Shown here piece after piece: positions 1-6,995 of a stretch of DNA of 64,000 bases. Within the stretch, counting starts at the first letter, position 1, and each line of letters opens with the position of its first letter. The notes under the pieces were generated by a model. The model did no database searches and was not told where the DNA came from. It was given only the letters and a program-made list of their open reading frames with translations. A program made the translations under genes and the position numbers. Origin of the DNA: Acholeplasma granularum ATCC 19168 (GTDB lineage Bacteria; Bacillota_I; Bacilli_A; Acholeplasmatales; Acholeplasmataceae); NCBI RefSeq assembly GCF_000526235.1, contig NZ_JAFR01000006.1:248001-312000 (forward strand), read 5' to 3'.

Positions 1-1
1 T

Positions 2-661
2 AACATCACTTTTGTAGAAAGAACTATAAATGTTATTGATGATGTTGCACCAGTTATTGATGGGAAATTTGAATATAAAATAACTACTGAAGACACTTTA
101 TCAATAAATGAAATTATTAATGGATTAATTATTAATGATGAAGTCGATAAAGACTTATTAGTTCCTTATATAATCAGTAATAACTATAATCTAAATCAAA
201 AAGGTGATCATGAACTTCTTATTGGAGTAAAGGATAAATTTAATAACGAATCAACTAGAAAAATCACAATTACAATTACTGATGAGATAGCTCCTGTATT
301 TTATATAAAAATTCCTCCGATAATGATTCATCAAAATACAACTTATCATGTTGATGAGTTACTAGAGTTAATTGAATCAAAAATGGCATTTAAACTAGAT
401 AATTTAACAATTAACCTTAATGAATATACTCATAATGAGAATAAACCTGGTATATATAGAATTAAACTTTCAGGATACTCTGTAGATGAACGTATTGATA
501 TTGAAACATTTATACGTGTAAATGAACAAATATTAGAAGAAGAACCTATAAAAGATACTAAACACACAAATTATTTACTGGTAGTATTAGGTGCTTCAGT
601 GGGATTAGGTCTAACATCTATTACAGTTATATGGTTTATTAAGAAGAGGCGAGTTCTTTAG
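2..661 (+). CDS. C-terminal part of a surface protein with Ig-like repeats and membrane anchor (cut by window start)
   Basis: The frame is open from base 2 to the stop at 659-661, so the gene starts upstream of the window; the first internal ATG (323) is not a true start. About 219 codons are visible. Two repeat boundaries read INVIDDVAPVID and ITITDEIAPVF. This pattern of a beta strand ending in D-x-x-AP-[VI] is typical of DUF5011/bacterial Ig-like or cadherin-like repeats. The last 30 residues hold one hydrophobic segment (YLLVVLGASVGLGL...) followed by KKRRVL, a stop-transfer anchor with a positive cytoplasmic tail. The protein is probably displayed outside the cell and held by its C-terminus. 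Its ligand is unknown. A Pr6Pr-like membrane protein follows 57 bases downstream. Confidence 0.75.
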   Translation, partial: NITFVERTINVIDDVAPVIDGKFEYKITTEDTLSINEIINGLIINDEVDKDLLVPYIISNNYNLNQKGDHELLIGVKDKFNNESTRKITITITDEIAPVFYIKIPPIMIHQNTTYHVDELLELIESKMAFKLDNLTINLNEYTHNENKPGIYRIKLSGYSVDERIDIETFIRVNEQILEEEPIKDTKHTNYLLVVLGASVGLGLTSITVIWFIKKRRVL

Positions 662-718
662 ATTGCTAAAATTTATATAAGTTTGTATAATATCCTTTAT
701 AAGGAGAATTTATATAAA

Positions 719-1354
719 ATGACAAAATTTATTAATAAAATTAGAAGTGATATGAAGCTTACAAAAATCATTGTAGGTATCATATTCATATTTAATACTT
801 ATGCAATGATAGACCTATTCTTTTTAAATGAAACACTAACTGAAACGCTACATAGACTCAGAATGTTTACAAATATATCAAATATCATTATATTTATCGT
901 AGTTGGATTATTTTTAATGAATCAACATCAAAAAAAATACTTTAAATATCTATCGGTTATAGGGTTGGTTGCTATATTGATGACTGGTATTATCTACCAT
1001 GCATTACTAGCTGAACCGAATATGTCATTTCAAAACCACGTTGTTCATACAATTAATCCAATACTATTTCCAATTTTTTACTATCTATTTGTTACACCAA
1101 GTATAAAGTTGTATCATATGTGGGTTTCTTTAATACTTCCGCTAATCTATTTTGGAATTATACTACTTATAGGACCGTGGACTAATTGGTATCCATATAA
1201 CTTTATGAATCCTACATACTCAGATCAAACTTTGGGTAGTGTGCTTATATTTTGTCTAGGTATTTTATTTCCTGTAATACTTTTGTTTACAGCAATACTA
1301 GTACTATTAAAAAATATTTTAGAATCACGATTAAATAAAAATGGCTTGAACTAA
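719..1354 (+). CDS. Pr6Pr-like (FAR-17a/AIG1-like) integral membrane protein
   Basis: This 211-residue protein has six hydrophobic segments (about residues 18-36, 50-70, 82-100, 115-130, 138-158, 178-200). Features that fit the Pr6Pr/FAR-17a-like family are the N-terminal FTNISNIIIF segment (compare FTIWSNI), conserved His residues in the middle (IYHALL, HVVHTINPI), and the P-x-x-Y and GPWTNWYPYNF stretch. The biochemical role of bacterial members is not established. I chose the ATG at 719 because AAGGAG lies at 701-706; a TTG at 683 in the same frame has no ribosome site. The stop codon lies inside a hairpin shared with the convergent regulator gene. The family call is moderate and the membrane topology firm. 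Confidence 0.6.
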   Translation: MTKFINKIRSDMKLTKIIVGIIFIFNTYAMIDLFFLNETLTETLHRLRMFTNISNIIIFIVVGLFLMNQHQKKYFKYLSVIGLVAILMTGIIYHALLAEPNMSFQNHVVHTINPILFPIFYYLFVTPSIKLYHMWVSLILPLIYFGIILLIGPWTNWYPYNFMNPTYSDQTLGSVLIFCLGILFPVILLFTAILVLLKNILESRLNKNGLN

Positions 1355-1369
1355 GTGTTCAAGCCATTT
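1339..1369. terminator. Bidirectional terminator hairpin between convergent genes
   Basis: AAATGGCTTGAAC (1339-1351) and its perfect complement GTTCAAGCCATTT (1357-1369) flank a 5-base loop. The stem contains the final codons and stop codons of both convergent genes, so one hairpin can end transcription from both sides. Confidence 0.8.
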
Positions 1370-2307
1370 AACTTATATTTCTTGCGGTGATATTCATTTA
1401 CAAACTCTATTAAATCAACATTAAAGTCACGTTTTATAATATCTGCCATAATCATCGTTTTTTCATGATTATCCTTCACTTCTAATACTGTAAAACAGCG
1501 ATATAAATTTTCTTCAAATAGTTCTTTTTGATTCAGTTCAAAATAACTTAAAGCTAAGAAGTAGTAGTAGTATTCTAAATTCAAGAAATATTTTGCTTTA
1601 AAATTAAGTTTAATGCCTAAATTACAGAAGTTTATAACCCTTTCAAAGTCCTTAATAATACCTGAGTATTTAGCTAGTCTAAACAGCACAACATTATAAG
1701 TTATAATTTCACTACCAGTCCAAACCAAATTAGGATTTGATAAAAATGAAGATAGTTTTGATACAATTTGAGTTTTTTCTGTCTCACTTACATTATCTAA
1801 TAGTGTAGATAATATAACTACCTCATGTGTATTCACAGTAGCTTTTTTTAAAATTTTTGGATAGTCAATTAACTTTGATAACTCAGAAACATATTTAATT
1901 TTATCAATTTTATTTAGAATATAGGTTTCGGTTAATTCAGAAAAGTTATATAGCATTAAATTTGTATAATCCATGATATACTTTGAGTTAATGTTTTCTT
2001 TAATTTTTGAAGCATTTATTAAATCTTTATTGCTAACAGCATTAAAATAATCTAAAATTAATTGAGTTTCCTTTGAGGCATAATTATCAAATTCAAGTAA
2101 AAGTATTTCCTTTTTTATATTTAACCTTTCAGAAAACGCATCTAAAAGATGAAAAGGCATTGCTGAACTGCCATTGATATATCTTTGATATTGTCTATTT
2201 GAAATGATGCCTTCAGTAAAGTCTTCTTGAGATAAACCTCTTGATACACGAAGTTGTTCGAGAAAAAGCGCCAAGTCACGAGAATCTTTATACAAATAAA
2301 TTTCCAC
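1351..2307 (-). CDS. XRE/Rgg-like transcriptional regulator, probable peptide-sensing (RNPP-type) receptor
   Basis: This is a 318-residue protein. Residues about 10-65 form an XRE helix-turn-helix (LEQLRVSRGLSQEDFTEGI, then ISNRQYQRYINGSSAMP), with the spacing seen in Rgg/PlcR/PrgX-type regulators. The remaining 250 residues are helical with repeated Tyr/Leu/Phe pairs (LEYYYYFLALSYFELNQKELFEENL) and look like TPR-type peptide-binding repeats. The C-terminus is basic. It is transcribed away from a 58-codon exported-peptide gene, and a dyad operator candidate sits between the two. That arrangement matches peptide-pheromone receptors; binding of that peptide is inference. The start is uncertain. 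The GTG at 2307 is nearly at the predicted transcription start (minus-strand TATAAT at 2318-2313), whereas a TTG at 2295 has GGTGG eight bases upstream and would give 314 residues. Confidence 0.75.
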   Translation of the reverse strand: MEIYLYKDSRDLALFLEQLRVSRGLSQEDFTEGIISNRQYQRYINGSSAMPFHLLDAFSERLNIKKEILLLEFDNYASKETQLILDYFNAVSNKDLINASKIKENINSKYIMDYTNLMLYNFSELTETYILNKIDKIKYVSELSKLIDYPKILKKATVNTHEVVILSTLLDNVSETEKTQIVSKLSSFLSNPNLVWTGSEIITYNVVLFRLAKYSGIIKDFERVINFCNLGIKLNFKAKYFLNLEYYYYFLALSYFELNQKELFEENLYRCFTVLEVKDNHEKTMIMADIIKRDFNVDLIEFVNEYHRKKYKLNGLNT

Positions 2308-2312
2308 CCTTC

Positions 2313-2361
2313 ATTATACGACACATATGTCGTGTTGTTTTGTTTTGATATTTAGTAGAAT
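2313..2361. promoter_or_regulatory. Divergent promoter region with a 16-bp dyad operator candidate
   Basis: ACGACA (2318-2323), CATA, TGTCGT (2328-2333) is an inverted repeat with 6-bp perfect arms and one mismatch over 16 bp. On the minus strand a TATAAT (2318-2313) for the regulator touches the dyad. On the plus strand TAGAAT (2356-2361) is the -10 candidate for the peptide gene, with a weak -35 next to the right arm. A protein bound here could repress the regulator and activate the peptide gene, the usual autoregulatory layout. The dyad and spacing are seen; the binding protein is inferred. Confidence 0.55.
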
Positions 2362-2381
2362 AGACTTAAGAGGTGATTTGA

Positions 2382-2558
2382 ATGAAAAAAATCTTATTAG
2401 TTATAGTGTTTTTATTAGTCGCAGTAGTCTTTGTTTCAAATACATTGAATACTACAAGCGTTGATCATAATGCTGAAAAAGCAGAAACAACACAGTTAGG
2501 TTTTGAAGATATTGCTAATACAGAATTAGCTGCACCTTACGGACCTGTACATCCTTAA
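2382..2558 (+). CDS. Small exported peptide, candidate pheromone precursor
   Basis: This short gene encodes 58 residues. The N-terminus is MKK followed by about 16 hydrophobic residues (ILLVIVFLLVAVVFV), an export signal. A polar, partly acidic stretch (about residues 19-49) follows, and the tail is the short ELAAPYGPVHP. AGAGGTGA at 2370-2377 precedes the ATG by four bases. Signal, linker and a short Pro-containing C-terminal segment is the plan of PapR- and NprX-type precursors, where proteases release the last 5-10 residues as the active signal. It starts 74 bases from the divergent Rgg-like regulator and ends before a hairpin at 2591. Alternatives are a small membrane peptide or a minor bacteriocin. 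The gene is convincing; the pheromone role is inference. Confidence 0.65.
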   Translation: MKKILLVIVFLLVAVVFVSNTLNTTSVDHNAEKAETTQLGFEDIANTELAAPYGPVHP

Positions 2559-2848
2559 CAGGACTATTATACCTTAAAGTAATTATTAATTTTATTTTGA
2601 GTCATCTTTTTATGACTAACAAAATAAAAATATTAAAGATTCACCCCAAATAAATACTTAGGCTCTCCACCTAAGTAATCGTTTGATTAATGTACTCTCC
2701 CTACATAAATCAAGTAAATGAAAATAGAGTGTATGATTACTATCTACTTTTTAATAGAAATTTCTTCTAAAAAAGTATTTGGTTAGTTCTAACTCTATTT
2801 TTATTTTTATATAACTAATGTTATAATTATTTAGGTGAGGAAATAAAA
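2559..2848. other. Hairpin-rich intergenic region between the peptide gene and the NUDIX gene
   Basis: No credible gene is visible. Three stems stand out. TTTATTTTG-AGTCAT at 2591-2605 pairs with ATGACT and CAAAATAAA at 2612-2628 and probably terminates the peptide transcript. ACTTAGG (2656-2662) pairs with CCTAAGT (2670-2676) around the loop CTCTCCA. TACTTTTTA (2745-2753) pairs with TAAAAAAGTA (2768-2777) around an inner AGAAATTTCT dyad. TATAAT at 2822-2827 is the probable -10 for the NUDIX gene. A small RNA could lie here, but nothing is recognisable. Confidence 0.5.
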
Positions 2849-3331
2849 ATGGACTATTTATATACATTATGCTTTATTAAAAGAGATGATGAAATACTTA
2901 TGTTAAACCGTAATAAAGCACCATGGTTGGGAATTTGGAATGGTGTGGGTGGAAAAAGACATCGTAATGAATCTCCATTAGAATGCATATTAAGAGAAAT
3001 TAAAGAAGAAACACACATAAATCCTAATGATTATCATGTTGTAGATAAGGGAATTGTTACTTGGAATGGTGATTTTAAAGCATCATCTAGTGGATTACAC
3101 TTGTTTTTAATGGAAGTTTCAAAGAATTTTCAATATCAAACTCCAATTGAAACAGATGAAGGTATATTATCATGGAAAAAAATTAACTGGATTAATGATA
3201 TTGATAATTTAGGTGTTTCTTATAATATTCCCTATTTCATTAATAATTTAGTTAATGATAAAAATAGATTTCACTACCACTGTATTTTTAAAGGAAATGA
3301 ATTGTTAAGTGTTGAGGTGAATGCATTATGA
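2849..3331 (+). CDS. NUDIX hydrolase, 8-oxo-dGTP diphosphatase type
   Basis: This 160-residue protein carries the NUDIX box at residues 35-57: G35, E41, then R49-E50, E53-E54 and I57, which bind Mg2+ and hydrolyse a nucleoside diphosphate linked to another moiety. The preceding WLGIWNGVGGK segment is typical of MutT-like housecleaning enzymes for oxidised nucleotides, though RNA-cap (RppH-like) or other substrates cannot be excluded. One deviation is seen: the usual Gly before the last box residue is His56. The start ATG has AGGTGAGG eight bases upstream. The stop overlaps the start of the next gene by four bases (ATGA), so the two are cotranscribed. Confidence 0.85.
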   Translation: MDYLYTLCFIKRDDEILMLNRNKAPWLGIWNGVGGKRHRNESPLECILREIKEETHINPNDYHVVDKGIVTWNGDFKASSSGLHLFLMEVSKNFQYQTPIETDEGILSWKKINWINDIDNLGVSYNIPYFINNLVNDKNRFHYHCIFKGNELLSVEVNAL

Positions 3332-3801
3332 AAGATCCACTTATATATTTATTAATAGTATTAATAGTTCTAGTTATACTATATAGTTTATATCAATTAG
3401 TAAAAAAACATTTAGAAAAAAAATCAAAACATGTAAAAAAAATTAAACAGACTTTAGAAACATATGGTAGACTTGAAGAAAAAGAGCATTTCATGTCATA
3501 TGAATATCAAAATCAACACTATTCACTATTAATTTTTAAAGTTCCAAGTGGCTCTAAATTTACATTTAATTCAAGAACTATTTGGGAAAGAAGATTTGGT
3601 CAAAAAAAGATTTATTCAGATCAAAGTTTATTTTCTAAAATGCCACATAAAAAGATAGTAGTTATTTATCCACATGAAGGACCATTTATGTATCACTACG
3701 ATGAAAATGAAATTAGATTTACTAACTATAAAGAACGTATTTGGGATATGCATATAATATCCATAAATGAATTGGAAAAAGCTTTAAAAGAAGGATTTTA
3801 A
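3328..3801 (+). CDS. Membrane-anchored protein of unknown function
   Basis: I do not recognise this 157-residue protein. Residues 4-24 form one strongly hydrophobic helix (LIYLLIVLIVLVILYSLYQLV), followed by a Lys-rich stretch (KKHLEKKSKHVKKIKQ) that should lie in the cytoplasm. The rest is a soluble alpha/beta domain with several aromatic residues (FMSYEYQNQHYSLLIF, FNSRTIWERRF, KKIVVIYPHEGPFMYHY). The alternating strands and conserved-looking Asp, Glu and Lys residues are loosely like a nuclease or PD-(D/E)XK fold, but this is only an impression. It overlaps the NUDIX gene by four bases and lies two bases before the ABC-F gene, so it belongs to a three-gene unit. Confidence 0.6.
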   Translation: MKDPLIYLLIVLIVLVILYSLYQLVKKHLEKKSKHVKKIKQTLETYGRLEEKEHFMSYEYQNQHYSLLIFKVPSGSKFTFNSRTIWERRFGQKKIYSDQSLFSKMPHKKIVVIYPHEGPFMYHYDENEIRFTNYKERIWDMHIISINELEKALKEGF

Positions 3802-3803
3802 TA

Positions 3804-5345
3804 TTGAGTTTACTAGAAATTAACAATCTCACATTTTCATATAATAACGAACAACTATATGAAGACTCAAACATGCGTCTTTTTGAAGGTGAACATGCCG
3901 TATTAGTTGGAAAAAATGGAGCTGGTAAATCTACATTATTAAAACTATTAAATAAGTCTTTATCACCTGATAAGGGAAGTATTTCATGGTTAAGTAACCT
4001 GAAGGTAGGATACTTAGACCAGTATGCAAAGATCGATCCAAACTTAACTGTAAAGTCTTATTTATATGATGTATTTTTACCTTTATTTGAAAAAGAACTA
4101 ATTATCCAATCATTATATGAGTCGATTGCTACAATTCCTGAAAATCAATATGAAAAAGTACTTAATCGTGCACATATATTAGAACAAGAATTACAAGAAG
4201 ACAATTTCTATGCAATCCAATCAACAATATCAAATATCATCAATGGTCTAGGACTAGATATATCAGTTTTAAACCAAGAAATAAAAACATTATCTGGTGG
4301 TATGCGTGCTAAAATTATATTAGGTAAACTTTTATTAGAAGAAGCAGATGTATTATTATTAGATGAACCAACAAACTTTTTAGATATTAAACATATTGAA
4401 TGGTTAATAAAGTTTTTAAACGGATTTAATAAAGCATTTATAGTTGTAAGTCACGATGAATATTTCTTAAGTCAAATTGCCCAAACAGTATTTGCTGTTG
4501 AAGGTAAACAAATTACACGTTATAAAGGTAATTATGATTTTTACTTAAATGAGCATCACCTTAGAATTGAACAACAAGAAAAAACCTATAAGGCTCAACA
4601 AAAACTTATTGAAAAAACTGAAGATTATATTAAGAGAAATATCGTACGTGCATCAACCACTAAAATGGCTCAGTCTCGTCGAAAAATGTTAAATAAAATA
4701 GTAAGAATACATAAACCGATTGAAAATAAAAAAATTCATATAGAATTTTTATATGGCCGCTCAACTGGCCGTGATGTATTAAAGGTGGATAATCTTATCA
4801 TAGGATATAATGAACCTTTAGTTGAGCCACAAGAGTTTATAATTACAAAAGGCGATAAAGTAGTTATTACAGGTAAAAATGGTATTGGTAAATCTACTTT
4901 AATTAAAACAATTACAGAACAAATCAAACCACTAGGTGGAACATTTACATGGATTGATACAGCAGATATACTGTATTATGAACAAGATATAAACCTTGAA
5001 GATGAATACACACCATTTGAACTTATACATCATGAAAACCCAGATCATGATAAGAAGAAAATACTTAATATATTAGCTCAGTTTGGAATTGATTATGAAA
5101 TGGCACAAAGACCACTTAAAACATTATCTGGTGGAGAAAAAACAAAGGTTAAGTTTGCTTTAACAAGAACACATAAATCTAATGTTATTATTCTTGATGA
5201 ACCTACTAACCATTTAGATAAACAAGCAAAACAAGTTTTGAAAGAAGCACTCATAAAATACCCGGGTACAATTATCTTAGTTTCACATGAAAAATCATTT
5301 TATGAAGAAATTTGTGACTATGAAATCAATTTATCAAATATATAA
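3804..5345 (+). CDS. ABC-F family ATPase (ribosome-associated)
   Basis: This 513-residue protein has two ABC ATPase domains in one chain and no membrane segment, the hallmark of ABC-F proteins that act on ribosomes stalled at the E-site or relieve antibiotic inhibition. Walker A motifs are GKNGAGKST (residues 36-44) and GKNGIGKST (about 357-365). Signatures are LSGGMRAK and LSGGEKTK, and the Walker B motifs LLLDEPTNFLD and IILDEPTNHLD keep both catalytic Glu residues. The interdomain linker (about residues 245-315) is basic and coiled-coil-like, as expected for the P-site tRNA interaction motif. The start is a TTG at 3804 with AAGGA ten bases upstream; no ATG is available nearby. It is the last gene of the NUDIX unit. 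Confidence 0.88.
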   Translation: MSLLEINNLTFSYNNEQLYEDSNMRLFEGEHAVLVGKNGAGKSTLLKLLNKSLSPDKGSISWLSNLKVGYLDQYAKIDPNLTVKSYLYDVFLPLFEKELIIQSLYESIATIPENQYEKVLNRAHILEQELQEDNFYAIQSTISNIINGLGLDISVLNQEIKTLSGGMRAKIILGKLLLEEADVLLLDEPTNFLDIKHIEWLIKFLNGFNKAFIVVSHDEYFLSQIAQTVFAVEGKQITRYKGNYDFYLNEHHLRIEQQEKTYKAQQKLIEKTEDYIKRNIVRASTTKMAQSRRKMLNKIVRIHKPIENKKIHIEFLYGRSTGRDVLKVDNLIIGYNEPLVEPQEFIITKGDKVVITGKNGIGKSTLIKTITEQIKPLGGTFTWIDTADILYYEQDINLEDEYTPFELIHHENPDHDKKKILNILAQFGIDYEMAQRPLKTLSGGEKTKVKFALTRTHKSNVIILDEPTNHLDKQAKQVLKEALIKYPGTIILVSHEKSFYEEICDYEINLSNI

Positions 5346-5356
5346 TGATTATTTAG

Positions 5357-5385
5357 TTGAAAAATTAAATTAAGTTTGATATACT
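5357..5385 (+). promoter_or_regulatory. Promoter of rpmG
   Basis: TTGAAA (5357-5362), a 17-base spacer and TATACT (5380-5385) form a near-consensus housekeeping promoter, followed by GGAGGGATG before the rpmG start. Confidence 0.8.
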
Positions 5386-5413
5386 TATAGGTGCAAGTTT
5401 GGAGGGATGATTC

Positions 5414-5563
5414 ATGCGTGAATTAGTTAAATTAGTTTGTACAGAATGTGGCGATGAAAATTATTATACAACTAAAAACAAAAAAACGACACCAGATCGT
5501 TTAGAAATGAATAAGTATTGCCCACGTTTAAGAAAGTATACACTTCACAGAGAAAAGAAATAA
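5414..5563 (+). CDS. rpmG: 50S ribosomal protein L33
   Basis: This 49-residue protein reads [20 protein letters not shown], then a Lys/Asn-rich stretch, [12 protein letters not shown] and a basic tail, the full-length L33 pattern. Cys9 and Cys12 (CTEC) and a third Cys in YCPRL are present; the fourth Cys of the classical zinc site is Leu, so the site is probably incomplete, as in some Firmicute L33 paralogues. Zinc binding cannot be judged from sequence alone. GGAGG lies eight bases before the ATG. It is a single-gene unit between its own promoter and terminator. Confidence 0.95.
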   Translation: MRELVKLVCTECGDENYYTTKNKKTTPDRLEMNKYCPRLRKYTLHREKK

Positions 5564-5585
5564 ACTATCATGTATAGTTTTTTTT
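5562..5585 (+). terminator. Terminator of rpmG
   Basis: AAACTAT (5562-5568) pairs with ATAGTTT (5574-5580) around a 5-base loop and is followed by a run of T. The stem starts in the stop codon. Confidence 0.8.
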
Positions 5586-5598
5586 CTATCTAAAGACT

Positions 5599-6222
5599 AT
5601 GTTATATACATTTAATGGAAGCGAAGATATCGCTCATTCTTATCTTATATGTCGTTTTGGCCACTGTTTATTAATTGATCCAAGTTATGATTATGAATCT
5701 ATTATGATGAAACTAGGCGATCAAATACTTGATGGTATTTTACTAACACATGCGCACAGTGATCATGCTGGATTAATACATCTTTTTAATGTACCCATAT
5801 ACATCAATGAAATGGATGTTGCATTATTATTTGAAGATAAATATAATGGGTTTTCAAAAGAAAATCCAAGACCATATAAAAGAAAAGATTTACAATTTAA
5901 ATTTGTTAATGATTTAGATAAAATACCTTTAGCAGATCAGGAGGTCATATGTTACCATACACCTGGTCATACTAAAGGTTCTTTATCATTTCTATTTCAA
6001 AAATATTTATTTACTGGAGATACTTTATTTAAAGGAAGTGTCGGCAGACATGATTTATATAGTGGTAACTTATTTGATTTAAAAAGAAGTATTTTAAGAT
6101 TAATAGATGAAATAGATTCAAATGTTATGATAAAACCAGGTCATGATGAAGAATCTACTGTTCGTATTGAACGAAAAATGAACCCATTTTACATAAAATG
6201 GAAAAAACAAGGTAAAATATAA
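5599..6222 (+). CDS. Metallo-beta-lactamase-fold hydrolase (glyoxalase II-like)
   Basis: This 207-residue protein carries the metal-binding motif THAHSDHAG (His51, His53, Asp55, His56), then HTPGHTKGS, TGDTLFKGSVGRHD and a final KPGHDEES. These supply the remaining His and Asp ligands of a binuclear site as in the YcbL/GloB-like subgroup. It probably cleaves a thioester such as S-lactoyl-thiol, or acts on another small ester; the substrate is not set by the sequence. No strong ribosome site precedes the ATG (only AAAG) and a terminator lies just upstream, so expression may depend on read-through from rpmG. coaX follows after 16 bases. Confidence 0.82.
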   Translation: MLYTFNGSEDIAHSYLICRFGHCLLIDPSYDYESIMMKLGDQILDGILLTHAHSDHAGLIHLFNVPIYINEMDVALLFEDKYNGFSKENPRPYKRKDLQFKFVNDLDKIPLADQEVICYHTPGHTKGSLSFLFQKYLFTGDTLFKGSVGRHDLYSGNLFDLKRSILRLIDEIDSNVMIKPGHDEESTVRIERKMNPFYIKWKKQGKI

Positions 6223-6238
6223 TAAGAGGGTAAAAATT

Positions 6239-6982
6239 ATGATTATTTTATTTGACGTAGGCAATACAAGTATTTATACAGGTCTTTCAGATGGTGAAAA
6301 GATAATAGAAACTTTTAGAATTAATACAGATTCTACTAAAACACCGGATGAATATTATATTACACTTAATAATTTTTTAAATAATAGAAAAATTACTGGT
6401 GTTGTTATTGGATCTGTAGTACCAGCTGTAACAATTACATTATTAAGAATTTCTCAAAAATACTTTAATTTAGAACCGGTTATTGTTGAACCAGGCACAA
6501 AAACTGGAATTTTAGTTAAAGCTGATAATCCTAGAGAAGTTGGTGCTGATTTAATTGCTGATGCCGCTGGACTAAGTTCATTAGAACCAACATTAATCAT
6601 TGATTTAGGAACTGCTAATAAGTTTATTTATGTAAAAAACAATCAAATTACAGGAGTAATTATCTCTCCTGGAGTAGAACTTAGTATAAAAGCATTAGAT
6701 GGAAATACTGCACTCTTGCATAATGTTGAAATTAAAGCTCCTAAAAAATATTTAGGAAACAATACGATTACATGTATCCAATCAGGTGTAGTATATGGTA
6801 CAGTAGTCATGCTAGAAGGTATGGTTGCTCGTATTAAAGAAGAAGTTAATGAAGAGTTTAAGGTGGTTTTAACAGGGGGACTATCTAAACTTATATCTGA
6901 ACATATTAGATTAAATATAACTAGAGATTCAAGACTTGTATTAAAGGGACTATTAAATATTTATTTAAAAAATAATAAGTGA
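6239..6982 (+). CDS. coaX: Type III pantothenate kinase
   Basis: This 247-residue protein would phosphorylate pantothenate with ATP, the first step of coenzyme A synthesis. The acetokinase/hsp70-like fold is seen in the N-terminal phosphate motif FDVGNTS (Asp6, Gly8, Asn9), the SVVPAVT segment, GADLIADAAGL, and the second phosphate motif IIDLGTANK, with ISPGVELS and TGGLSK later. Two usual motif residues differ: GADR is GADL, and the TATTFD segment is TANKFI. The length and order still match CoaX. AGAGGG lies eight bases before the ATG. It sits between the hydrolase and pgcA, and the gene ends in TGA. Confidence 0.8.
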   Translation: MIILFDVGNTSIYTGLSDGEKIIETFRINTDSTKTPDEYYITLNNFLNNRKITGVVIGSVVPAVTITLLRISQKYFNLEPVIVEPGTKTGILVKADNPREVGADLIADAAGLSSLEPTLIIDLGTANKFIYVKNNQITGVIISPGVELSIKALDGNTALLHNVEIKAPKKYLGNNTITCIQSGVVYGTVVMLEGMVARIKEEVNEEFKVVLTGGLSKLISEHIRLNITRDSRLVLKGLLNIYLKNNK

Positions 6983-6995
6983 TAAGGAATTTTAT

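Noticed and set aside
2142-2324. 60-codon minus-strand frame overlapping the regulator start
   Set aside because: It lies in another frame of the Rgg-like gene and has no independent signal; its ATG is just part of the -10/start region.
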